This document shows positions 34,093 to 44,339 of a stretch of DNA of 64,000 nucleotides, piece by piece; position 1 is the first letter of the stretch; each line of letters opens with the position of its first letter. A model generated the notes under the pieces. The model made no database searches. It was not told the DNA's origin and saw only the letters and a list, made by a program, of their open reading frames with translations. This DNA is from Adiantum capillus-veneris (lineage: Eukaryota; Streptophyta; Polypodiopsida; Polypodiales; Pteridaceae). The position numbers and the translations under genes are program-made. The stretch covers positions 88,153,842 through 88,217,841 of the forward strand of contig CM043953.1 of NCBI GenBank assembly GCA_014529385.2. The letters are read 5' to 3'.

Positions 34093-34692
34093 TTAGAGTA
34101 GTTTTCCCTCTGCAAAATTGTACTGAGAGAGAGAGAGAGAGATGTAGAATTGAGAGAAAGAGATGTGCCATTGCTCTTGCTCTCTTTGCAATACTGTAGA
34201 GAGAGAGTGTAGCTTATGGCAACATAAGAGAAGATAGATTGTGCTAGCTAGGAATAGCATTACTTTTGGGTGGACTACGATACATATTCGCCCTTCATCG
34301 TCAGATGCGCAAAGTTTTTTCCCAATAAATCCGTACCTATCAATGGGTGCTATATTCATCATCGGCAGTGGTCCTAAAGTGGTCTCCAGCATCTTTTCTC
34401 CTTCTCTCCACATGACTAGCGCCACTCGTCTTCTTATGAGCCATACAAGAGGCAAGGGGGCCACGGGCATCACTTTACTATTGTTGGCTAAGACACCTAA
34501 GTATAGCACTTCCTTTAGGTAGCTACGAGGGGAGGCACCTAAAGGCAGCCCTCTGAAGACACAAGTACCAAGGGGAATATTGCACACCAATCGTCGTAGA
34601 CAAAGGCATGCGAACCCTAAAAATGGGGGGAGAGAAAGAACTCGCATTATAGAGAGGGATAAATGAGGCATTGGGCAAATGCATACCTTCAA
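34093..34692 (-). CDS. Unassigned 199-codon open frame
   Basis: Open from Met at 34692, it reads LGTCVFRGLPLGASPRSYLK, LGVLANNSKVMPVAPLPLVW and MMNIAPIDRYGFIGKKL. I recognise no family. The first 60 residues are hydrophobic and the last 25 are repeat-coded (Leu/Ser). It is divergently placed relative to nothing obvious. It could be a decayed transposon frame or a chance frame; codon 3 bias was not assessed. Confidence 0.25.
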   Translation of the reverse strand: MKVCICPMPHLSLSIMRVLSLPPFLGFACLCLRRLVCNIPLGTCVFRGLPLGASPRSYLKEVLYLGVLANNSKVMPVAPLPLVWLIRRRVALVMWREGEKMLETTLGPLPMMNIAPIDRYGFIGKKLCASDDEGRICIVVHPKVMLFLASTIYLLLCCHKLHSLSTVLQREQEQWHISFSQFYISLSLSQYNFAEGKLL

Positions 34693-34699
34693 TTGTTAG

Positions 34700-36599
34700 T
34701 CAACTCATTAACATTATCATCTTTGCAATGTATGTATCCTCTAAAGATAATTCGATCATTAATCTTCACTATTGATGTAGAGGCAAACTAGTTCTTGAAC
34801 TTCATGTGGTCATAGCCCAAGGAGAGTGTCTTGGTTATCTTTACTCTTGACCTCGACCCTTGGCCTTTTGCATGCATAGCTCCCAATTCCTCTTGGACTC
34901 TCTCGTCTTTGCACATAATGCCAATGCTTCAGCAATTGCACCTTTGGCCTTGGAATTGTATTTAGCTTGCATGCATAAGATGCTCCCTCGATCTCTTCTA
35001 AGGAGAGGGTTGTGTAGATATTCTTCATGCTTGATCCATTTTTTACCTATGCATAGCCTCATGGAGCCTAGCCTATTCTATGTCAATCTCATCTGAAGTT
35101 TTGCCTGGTTTTGGGTCTCTTACCACCTCTTACCACTTCTTCTTTTGCCTTTTATTCAAGTGTCAAATGTTACAAAGCTTCTCTCAAGCCGCCTAGCTTG
35201 TTTTCTTTTTAGGTGGGTGGAAGTAGACTTTTTTTTTGTGAAGATCTTGGTGAAGGGGGTGTTCGGAACCCGTGGACTCCATCTCCTCCTAGATAATCAA
35301 AGATTCTTCCTACTCCCTCCTCCTTGTCCTCATCCCATGCATCTTCTCCTCTTTTATAGTCTTTATTTCTTGTTTCTTCGAATATTCTTTGTTGCTTTGT
35401 TTGTTGTGGTTGCATCTTCATTATGATATGCAATGTCTATCCTCACACTTTATATAGAGGAAAGGGAATATATTCTTGGACAAACTTGTATATATCCTCT
35501 TACCTTCTCCTTTAGCTCTATGACTAAGAGGGATATAATATACTTCCAATAGACAAGATATAAATAAGTACCATATAGTATCAATGCATCATAAATCACC
35601 ATTGACCAATAGGCTACGATGGTCTTTGCAAGGATTTCATGAAGGTAAGCATTTTGATGGTTACTCTCCATAAATACCTTATGTCTATCTCATTTGCCAC
35701 ATCTACATGTAGGCCATGCAGCATATAGAGACATCTAATAAAGATCTTTCACCACCATAGATGTAGGTTCTTACACCACTAGGGGTGTTTAGATGAGTTG
35801 ATGAGTTAAGGATATATCTTAGATTGTTCTCCCCTCTTTCAAGAAAGGGCTTTGTCTTCAAAGAAAAAAAATATATGTAGCAATCACATGCTAGTGCCAC
35901 ATATCCATCATTAAAATCTTAAACCAACCTTATTACGAGTTTGAGCACCCTCCTGTTGTATGTGGTTAGCATTACAATTGTTAATTACAGTGCTGTCTTT
36001 TTATTTTTACTAGCAGTGAGATAGATGTTGTGTAGGTTGGAATTTTGGGAACTAAGGAGAAGGCACCAAAGAATATCTCTCAACCATTTTTATTTGCCCA
36101 ATGTTTTAGTTATTTTTACCAATAAGGTTTCATTGTAAATATCTAGTGAGAACTCACCCTAGAAAGGGTCATGCAAGAATTGTTAGTAGCCACCACTCAT
36201 GGACTAAAGTGTAAAAAGGGGCCTCAAATGCTTGGCAAGTTTCATAATAAAATTAAATACTCAACTCCACAAGAGGTGCCTTGGAGTTTGTGGGCTAATC
36301 TCCTCTCTTACATGCTTTCACTATCCAGTATATTCTATGTGTGTGTATATGGTGTCCTTGTCTAGTAGGAATGTACTTGAGTTTTGGTAAAGATGGTAAA
36401 AGGTTGATGGTTATGTGTGTGAGGAAAGATTGAATGGTTCTAGCTTCCGATCTCCCAGAATTTGAACAAACCTATGCATAACAAGACGAAATTATCTCGT
36501 CTGCTTTCAAGAAACTTTGATGCATCCCATGATAAATTGGTATTATCTAGTGTCCATGCTTTGTTTTCACCACATATGCATTGGGATGAGTTGAACGTT
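34700..36599. other. AT-rich non-coding stretch with one minus-strand coding trace
   Basis: 34810-35062 minus reads, across one shift, LSLEEIEGASYACKLNT and KAKGAIAEALALCAKTRESK, RNWELCMQKAKGRGQE. This looks like a real protein fragment of unknown family. The rest (35100-36599) holds only short, domain-free frames. Confidence 0.35.
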
Positions 36600-36911
36600 T
36601 ACGACGGCTATTCCAGGTTGGTAGTTAGAGAGTTCAGAATAGTTAGCACTTCAGATCAGACAAGACTGGAACTGAAATACAATATTGGAAATAAAAATGA
36701 CACTGAACACTGGAACTAGAAACGAGAATAGACACTGGAACTAGAATGTATATTTAGATTAGTAGATACAAGCACAACATTGATTCAAGTATACTTTGGG
36801 CTTGATTAGGATTACAAGAGCATAAAGGCCCTAGGATACAAAGTACAGAGCTCTATCCAAAAAATGAAGTAACGAGCCCTATTTATAATCTTCCGACCGG
36901 ACTTCTCAACA
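36600..36911 (-). repeat. 3' LTR (partial) of the minus-strand copia element
   Basis: On the minus strand it starts TGTTGAGAAGTCCGGTCGGA and TATAAATAGGGC follows (possible TATA box at about 36888-36880). It continues with CTTGTAATCCTAATC and repeated TAGTTCCAGTGT units. No matching LTR end (CTTCTCAACA) is found on the left, so that side is truncated; the left limit is approximate. Confidence 0.55.
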
Positions 36912-39108
36912 ATTGGTATAAAGCCCTGTTTTTCCTCTCAGCAACACCATTTTGCTGAGGTGTATAAGGCAGTATACATTGGTGTTTTATCCCACGACTA
37001 GCCAGAAATGCATTAAATTCATGAGATATATACTCCCCCCCTCGATCGGAACGGAGGGTGGCCATAGTACATTTCGAGACATTTTCAGCCATAGCCAGAA
37101 ATTGTTTGAAGCACATAAAAACTTCGGACTTTGCTTTAAGCGGAAATACCCATGCATGCCTGGAGTAATCATCAATGAAAGTCACGAAGTACAGGTAATT
37201 GCCCAAGGACGGAGTTTGCATGGGCCCACAAACATCACTATACACAAGCTGCACCTGCATGTCGCCCGAACTGAACCATCCTTTGGAAACTTAGAACGCT
37301 GCATCTTACCCAAAATACAGCCTTCACAAACATGTTTGACAGGTGCTTCAAGAGGCGCAAAAGAAGCAACCATCTCAGATTTCTGCAAACGCAGCAAACT
37401 GGCAAAATTCAGATGACCAAAACGTGCATGCCAAAGTTTTGCATCTAAAATAGCCCTTGAATCTGCAACAGCATTTGCAAAATTTTGCCCACACTTGTCA
37501 TACAAAGTGAGCTTATACAGCCCACGGCACAAAAGGCCAGATGCAACAATTTCATCACCAAAACTGAGATCATGAACTGTACATCTGTCATCCACAAATT
37601 TGACTACAAGTCCAAGTCTAGCAAGTGCGGATACAGACAAGAGATTCTTCTTGATCCCAGGTACATAAAGTGCATCAACAAGTGTGAAAGAACTGCCATT
37701 AGTAGCAGTAAGCACAATCTTTCCAACTTCCTGAACTGGATAAGAGGCATTGTTGGCACAAGTGACAGAATTCCCATGTGGGACAGACTCGAGAGAGGTA
37801 AACAATTCACGATGTGAGGTAATGTGCTTTGTAGCACCACTGTCGAAATACCACACATGTGAATCTGCAGCAACTGACAAGCATGCATCATGGACAACAG
37901 GATTGTAAGTGCACTCTGCGCTAAAAGCCCATTCTGCATCAACATCAGCATCACAGTCTCCTTTCACAGAAGACTCAACAATGGCTGCATTTGTAGTGGA
38001 ACCAGCATTTGCAGTGGAGCCACCCTCTTTCTTCTTAGCCTCTTTGGCCTTCAACTTAGGACACGACTTGATCAAGTGATCATTAGCTTTACAATAATGG
38101 CAATGCATCTTCTTTTTTCCCTTATCACCAAAATTGCCAGACGAAGTACTACTAGCAAAAGCATTAGGAACAGAATTTTTGCCACTTGCAACAAAACCAT
38201 AAGAAGCGGCTGCATTACTGTTACCACCCTTTCTTTGAAAAGCAATAAAAGCCTGTTCAACTGCACGCTGTCTAGTCCTGTTTTTTCTAGAAAGTGACTC
38301 TTGCAATAGCAATGTGCATAATGCATCAAACTTGACAACTTCTGGATTTCCTTGGGTCATAAGTCTCCAAGTACTAGCAAAAGTCTCGTAAGAATCTGGT
38401 AAGGCATCAAGAACAGTCTGCACTAGGGAGCTGTCTGAAATGACTTCACCTGAAGAAATGAATTACCCATTGATATCCTTGACACTAGCAAGGAAAGTGT
38501 CCATATCATCTTCCTCATGCATAATCTTCGACTCCAGCTCTTTACGCAGCAAAGTAATTTTAGCCTCATTGCGACTTGCATAAAGACCAGCCAAAATATC
38601 CCAAGCCTGTTTTGCAGATTTTGCTGAACGGATGTGAGGAACAATGGTGCGCTTCACAGACAATGCAATTAATGCATGAGCCTATGCATCCTTAACATCC
38701 CAATGAGCTTGTTCTGCCGTAGGCAAAACAACTCTAACAGCAGCAATCCTTGCAGCAAGACCTGTAACATCCTCAACATCCCCTACATCCTCAGAACCAG
38801 GACGTACATCAGTGCCCTGCACAATGTTCTAGACGCCCTTTGACACAAGAACATGTTGCATCATATAAGCCCACATAGGGTAATTGTCCCCATCCAACCT
38901 GTCCTCAGCAGCAAACATCTTGAACACATCTGTGTTGTTGTTGTCAGCCATGGTAAATGTTGCACCTGATGTGAAAACTGCCCAAAACTAGGAGAAATAG
39001 GTCTCGTTACTTCATTTAAAGTAATGATCACTTGATCAAGTCGTGTCTTAAGTTGAAGGCCAAAGAGGCTTTATACCAATTGTTGAGAAGTCCGGTCGGA
39101 AGATTATA
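36884..39108. repeat. 42-bp perfect inverted repeat bounding the copia element
   Basis: 36884-36925 (TATAATCTTCCGACCGGACT...TTGGTATAAAGCC) is the exact reverse complement of 39067-39108. The coordinates span both arms; only the end 42 bp on each side are the repeat. Each arm holds an LTR edge plus primer-site sequence. Confidence 0.9.
36912..38951 (-). pseudogene. Copia Gag, protease and integrase core
   Basis: Gag starts at Met 38951 (MADNNNTDVFKMFAAEDRLD) with in-frame stops near 38830, 38682 and 38463. The 413-codon frame 37182-38423 then holds a CCHC knuckle C-H-Y-C-K-A-N-D-H-L-I-K-S-C (about 38096-38055), protease WYFDSGATKHITSH with an intact DSGA, YVPGIKKNLLSVSAL, and the pre-integrase LWHARFGHLNFASL with CEGCILGK zinc ligands. 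A frameshift near 37230 leads to the integrase core (36926-37260): YSDVCGPM, TLRSDRGGEYIS and NGVAERKNR, so D, D and E are all present. The protein ends at the inverted repeat. Confidence 0.85.
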
Positions 39109-39110
39109 AC

Positions 39111-39126
39111 CTGCTCTAATACCAAT
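39111..39126 (-). promoter_or_regulatory. Primer-site-like sequence next to the LTR end
   Basis: The minus strand reads ATTGGTATTAGAGCAG directly after the LTR end CCAACA, a one-mismatch Met-tRNA primer site. It lies on the outer side of the LTR that also has a polypurine tract on its other side. Confidence 0.55.
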
Positions 39127-39646
39127 TGTTGGAATTAGGGTTGCAGAGAAACACACATAGCTTGGAGAAGACGAAGGAAGCTCAAGGCACACAATAGAGA
39201 GTGTATTACTTAGTGTGCTATGGAAAGATAGATAGCCCTAGAGTGATGGGTGTATATACAATGCACGGGGGAAAAAACCCCTTAAAGAGGGAAAAAATGC
39301 CCCGACGGTCCTAGTGTGTTCATACACATCACTACCACATGTATATGGTAACAGTCACTCCTAGCCGTAAGCTCCAAAAATTCAAAAACATGATGATGAT
39401 AATAATCCCCTTTCCCACTTTACAACTTATGCTTTATACCTAGGGGCTCTTGACGAGTGGCTGACCATACAAGGCTCAAACTCATTACAGACTCTATAAC
39501 TCAGCTTCTCACAGCTCGTCCATCTTTAATCAGAGATGCTCAAAATAATTCCAAGGCTTTGGAAGAAGAATGGGAGTACATCGAAATTTTACGCTCAAGG
39601 AAGAAGAGGTCGACTTGAAGGGTGTCGTTTGGCTTGACTGCTAACA
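39127..39646 (-). repeat. LTR (520 bp)
   Basis: Plus-strand ends TGTTGGAATTAGGG and GACTGCTAACA, giving TG...CA on the minus strand. Flanked by a polypurine tract on one side and a primer-like site on the other. Confidence 0.65.
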
Positions 39647-39660
39647 TTCCCCCCTTCCTA
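39647..39660 (-). promoter_or_regulatory. Polypurine tract
   Basis: The minus strand reads TAGGAAGGGGGGAA, then the LTR start TGTTAGCAG. Confidence 0.75.
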
Positions 39661-39867
39661 GTCTTTGCACGCCCTCATGCAAATTGGTTTGGTTTGCTTT
39701 GGATTGATTTGTTTCACTTGGACATCTGCTAGATTGTGAGATGTATCTTCTTTAGTAGTCTAGTTGGCGCTTTTCTAGAGTTTGGTGATCTATCTGAACT
39801 TCTCCACCCTTGCTTCGATCTCTAATTTTTCCTGCCAGCTCTCTGAAAGGGTTGTTGGTCAAAGCGC

Positions 39868-41875
39868 TGTCGTGCTGTGACACGTACATGGTGGGAACGC
39901 ATGCTACAAGAGTTATCTTGTAATTTTTTAGATACATAATTATCTTTCCTATAATGTACATATGCATATTTAAGTATAATAATAATCCTTCTATCTCATC
40001 CTATTATTTTTCTCAAGGGTAACCTATTCTTACTTTACCATCAGAAAATACTATGGGAAAAGCATCAATAGCTCCGCCTCTTTAACTTGGGGCAAAAAGC
40101 ATTGATTCTTTATTTCTACTATCTCATTATCATCTCACACCCTAGCTAGATCCTATATCTAGGGTAAACTCCAATATATATATTTTCTATGTATTTTTTA
40201 TACTTTTCTTATATTTCTTTTTAAATAGCTACTAGGAGGGAATCAAATCCTAGTGGGACAATAGGTGGCATGATTTCAAAGATACACTTATTTTAATGCA
40301 TTATTGCAAGCATGATTACAAAACTTTGTCAAGGAGCAATGTCATGCTTTCATATGACATGAGGTGTCCTTTGGAATTAAATGAAAGTCTAGGCTAAGGG
40401 GACCACGGGAAGACTTTTGCTGCCAAAAATGGATCCTATTTTGATGATTTTTTTACACAAGGTTCCAATCCGAATTGGAAAATGATTTTAAAATGAAAAT
40501 CGTAGCTAATGAGCCGAAGTTTCTGTCCATATTTTTACTTTTTTATTTGGAGCCACGGTTGAGGAGATATGATCAAAATACTGGACCCCAGTCTGCCCAC
40601 ATCATGCAGGGACAACTCATTTCCAACTTTTCCAATTCCTATTCACACTGGCTCCTCTCTTCTTGTGTAAACCCTTGGGGGTTCCATTCACCTATAAAAG
40701 GGGACCTCTTCTTCTTTAAAAAAAAAACTCAAGCATTCAAGCCATTGATGAGAGGAATTCTTGAGGGAGTGAGTAGTAATGCCTAATTGTACTTAGCCAT
40801 TAACATAAGCCCAAGCCTACACTTTCTCCTAGAGGAAGACTAGCCATTCTTGTATGCTATCCTTGGAAGATCAACTCTAATCAAAGAAGGTCTTGCACTT
40901 GGCGTATCAATCAAAGTGGAGTTCTCCCCTCTTCTTCTCTCTCCATCAATAATGGTGCCAAAGGGTTTGTCAAGTAAGATGTGTTTTACATTGATGTTTT
41001 CTTGATTTCTTGTTGTTTTCTTTTTCATCTCTAATCCAACATATATATATAATATTATCTCCTTAACCAAATATATCTCTCTCACTCTTAGTAATTCATC
41101 CTCTCTACAAACTTTAGGTTCTCTTTGCTACAGGTACATCTCTCCCCGCAGTATCCTTATTGCCTACGGGCAAGAATAGGGCTTGGGAGGGAAACTTCTC
41201 ATCTCTTCACTTCTCTCATATCTACATTTCTCACATACTATCCTATATGAATAACCCACATGATGATAATTTCTATCGCTTTCACTCTGTACAATCTATT
41301 AGAATTAACGTATGGATTAGCCGTAAAATACACTTTCAACAACGTATAGTGTTTCTCTTTGGCCCAGAAAGGCTCAATGAAATACTTCTATCACCGGATC
41401 CCATCATACTACCTCTCATAGACTATAGTTTTTCTTTTGATGTAAGCGTAGTTATCTTGCTATGAACCAAGAGGATTTGTACACACAATTAATCCCAATC
41501 ACTAGACAAAATATATATACTACGGTAAGCACAAAGCTACAATTCCAAAGAACAATTCGTAGCCTATTTGGTCAGCCAAGATTGAATGCCATTAACTTAT
41601 CTATTAACCCTTTCATACTACCCATGATACGATATGACCATAACCTTGATGTTTTCATCTTTGTGTTGTTTTGACATTCTCTTTTGTGTTCTTTCTTTGT
41701 GTGTGTGAGTGCAAGAGAGAAAGAGTGGGTCTTCTTTGATTGCACTTCTTTCCAAACCCTAGTCTTCATGGCATCTATGGTTTAATTCCTTCATATAGTT
41801 TTTGTTGAGTTCTCTCACAAACTCTCACAGCCATAAGCCCGGTGCTTTCCCGGCAAGACCGCTATTTTCTCGACA
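39868..41875 (+). repeat. 5' LTR of the large non-autonomous element
   Basis: About 2008 bp, starting TGTCGTGCTGTGACACG and ending TTTCTCGACA. A TATA box CTATAAAAGG lies at 40692-40701. Small frames (40475-40786, 41160-41465, 41462-41674) are kept in the 3' LTR, but that follows from LTR identity. Confidence 0.95.
40693..40700 (+). promoter_or_regulatory. TATA box in the 5' LTR
   Basis: TATAAAAG about 825 bp into the LTR. It is repeated at 45093-45100. A CTTCTTCTTT stretch and a short A run follow. Confidence 0.7.
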
Positions 41876-41881
41876 TATTTT

Positions 41882-41900
41882 TGGTGAACCCGACGTGAAC
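41882..41900 (+). promoter_or_regulatory. Putative primer binding site
   Basis: TGGTGAACCCGACGTGAAC begins 6 bases after the LTR end. It starts TGG as primer sites do, but is not the Met-tRNA type used by its neighbours; I could not assign the tRNA. Confidence 0.5.
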
Positions 41901-41924
41901 AAGCCGGGGTGAGAGTACATAAAG

Positions 41925-44339
41925 ATGGCTAGCAAAGTGGAGCAGCTATATGCTGAAATGAAAGAGCTTGCAGACAGATGCAAATGGCTTGAAGAAGAAG
42001 ACCACATTCAAAAAGCGATTGAAAGCGCTATGCAATCCGTATATAATGAACTTAATATATTCGAAGGCTATGATCCAGAAGGATATCTTGAGTGCTATGT
42101 GACAGAGATGAGGCTTCAAGCAATTCCAGAAGCTCGGATGATTGCAGCATTTGTTGAACTTGTGAGTGATGATTTCAAGCACCAAGTTCAAGACTATGCA
42201 AGTGTATATGCAAGCAACTGGGGTGAGTTTTCTACAGCTATTACACAGGTATGCTTGGAACATCAAGACCAAGAGATGGAGCAGAGTGGAAGTGGATGTG
42301 ACCAGCTAGAGTTGGTGTCTCCTGTAAGCCATGCAAGTGTCAACACATCCATACAGGCTAATTTAGAAGCAGTAATAGATGCATATCTTTTGCAAGATGC
42401 AAATTTATTGTATGCAGATGAAGCAGACATAGTGAAAGCTATTTATGCACGTTTGGGTCTTGTAACCTTCGTATCTCAAGATAATGACTCTCATGATGCT
42501 ATCCAAGCGCTTGAAACGGCTCAAAGCGACTTAGAGGATGATGCAAACTCGTCGGCTATGATAGATGATTTGGATGCTCCTTTTGATTCGTTTGAAGATG
42601 CACATGGGTGTATATACAAGGATGAGGATGCTATGGTTTTGACAGAGGATGTGAAGGGAAAACAGGTGGAAGATGGCTATATTAGTGATGTGCGACAATC
42701 TACTTTTGAGCAGATCCAGGAAATTTTACCAAGTTTAGAAGAGCCAGATGCCTATGCTAAAGACATATACCAGGATGAAGAAGTCATTATCAATGCTTTC
42801 CTATGCGAGTTTGATGCATGTGGTACTATCCAAATGGATAGGCCTAGCTGCGAAAGTGCTAATTTAGAGGGGGTGACTGAAAATATCTTCCTTTGTGAGT
42901 ATAGCTCTGCTAGTAGCATTGCGGATTGTGAAGTACCTTAGCTAGATGAGGTGGAAGAAGAGGAGTGCAGTGACAGAGTAATATGCATGTCTTGTATATA
43001 TGGGGTAGCAGATGTGATGCAGATGACTCATGAAATTGTGCCTTATTTAGAGCTAGATGTAGCAAGCTTTCACAATTCCATGGTAGAGGAAGGAATGACA
43101 TATGCAGATTCTTTGCATGAGGATTGGGGTTCTGCAGATGAAGCTATGAATCTTCAAGATTCACAAATCAAAGATAGAAAAGTGTTTGGTTATGCTATAC
43201 AGGTTGAAGTGACATCAGAGGATAGAGTAGAAGAGCAAGAAACCTCTTCAAATATGGTCTGTGATTGGGGTGATATTTCTTATCTGTGTGAAGATGCAAA
43301 TAAAGATGCTTGCCATAAAGTTCCTACTATACAGGGTTCTAAGAAATTCGGTTACCTGCAAGTATGCAAACAATATCTGAGGCATAAAAGGGATTTAGGT
43401 CTTGTGTCACAGGGTATAAATTGCAAGCAGGTTTGTGAGCATCTATCTGCTATGGATAGGAAGGGTATACATGGTGATGCCTTGAAGCAAGAAGAGGATG
43501 CTAGCTCTATGCTGACACTAGAGTCATGTAATGAAGAAGGGTTCTCCCTAGATGAGTGGAGACATGATTCAGTTGAAGATAATTTAGGGATGGGTCAAAA
43601 AGGAAGAAGGGGTGAAGATATTGTGTAAGAGACTAACTCCAAGGAGGTTTTTGAGCAGTCGGTTACAAGTGACCGGGAGCATACCTACCAGGATGATTTG
43701 GAAAGGGAATTAGACACCATATTTGAGAGGTTTGCAAAGTTTTATGATGTAAAGCTGGAGAGATATTTGGTAAAAGGTGAGAGAATTGATGAGAGGTTTA
43801 CCATGCATATTTCTGAGGTTTCTCTCGATGTTGAGAAAGGCTATCTAGAGGATTCTTTCGAGAATGAAGATGCAGATTCAGACTTCTATGCGAAAGAGGT
43901 ACATATGGATTTACAGGTTGGTCAGAAGGTTGAAGTGCAGTTTCAAAAATCTTTCAAGTATATTACAGGAAGCCTGGAAGTGTTTTTTGAAGAGGAGGAT
44001 GAGGAACTTATGTCTCTACGTCATGAAGATTTTGCGCATAATGGAGATTTTTTACAGATGTTTTGGAGACAGATGTATATAACAATTCCTTCTGATCCGA
44101 GAGCAATTAAAAGATGCGGAGAATCTCAAGGCTTAGTACAATACAAGTTTTTGAGTTACCCATATGATCCTGGAGGAGGTCATGGGATGACAGGGGATAC
44201 AATTGCTTTCACAAGTTACCATGAGGTTGGCACATGCCGGAGGATGTGTAGGTTTAGAGGGGGTGGATGTCATGCTGTGACACGTACATGGTGGGAACGC
44301 ATGCTACAAGAGTTATCTTGTAATTTTTTAGATACATAA
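41925..44339 (+). pseudogene. Long acidic frame with Gag-like N-terminus, two in-frame stops
   Basis: ORFs 41925-42941, 42951-43628 and 43698-44339 share one phase; TAG (42939-42941) and TAA (43626-43628) interrupt them, and the last stop lies 72 bp inside the 3' LTR. Residues 1-40 are a short coiled coil (KVEQLYAEMKELADRCKWLE). Residues 45-110 resemble a retrotransposon Gag helical domain (NIFEGYDPEGYLECYVTEM, AAFVELVSDDFKHQVQDYA, NWGEFSTAI). The following 650 residues are rich in Asp, Glu, Ser and Cys, with no CCHC knuckle or enzyme motif I recognise. The start fits: ATG 24 bases after the primer site. Function is unknown beyond a probable Gag-like head. Confidence 0.7.
44255..44267 (+). 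promoter_or_regulatory. Polypurine tract of the large non-autonomous element
   Basis: TAGAGGGGGTGGA lies immediately before the 3' LTR start TGTCATGCTG. It also sits within the long frame. Confidence 0.8.

Larger units (their letters stand above)
36600..39108 (-). mobile_element. Ty1/copia element, minus strand, deleted after integrase
   Basis: On the minus strand a 28-base LTR remnant and primer-site-like TTGGTATAAAGCC (about 39081-39067) precede gag (start 38951), protease, the pre-integrase domain and the integrase core. Coding then stops at 36926, where the sequence joins an LTR start TGTTGAGAAGTCC at 36911. RT and RNase H are missing. A 42-bp inverted repeat (36884-36925 and 39067-39108) bounds it. 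Confidence 0.75.

Noticed and set aside
40475-40786. 103-codon frame conserved at 44875-45186
   Set aside because: Conservation is explained by the two LTRs being copies of one another; no domain is present.
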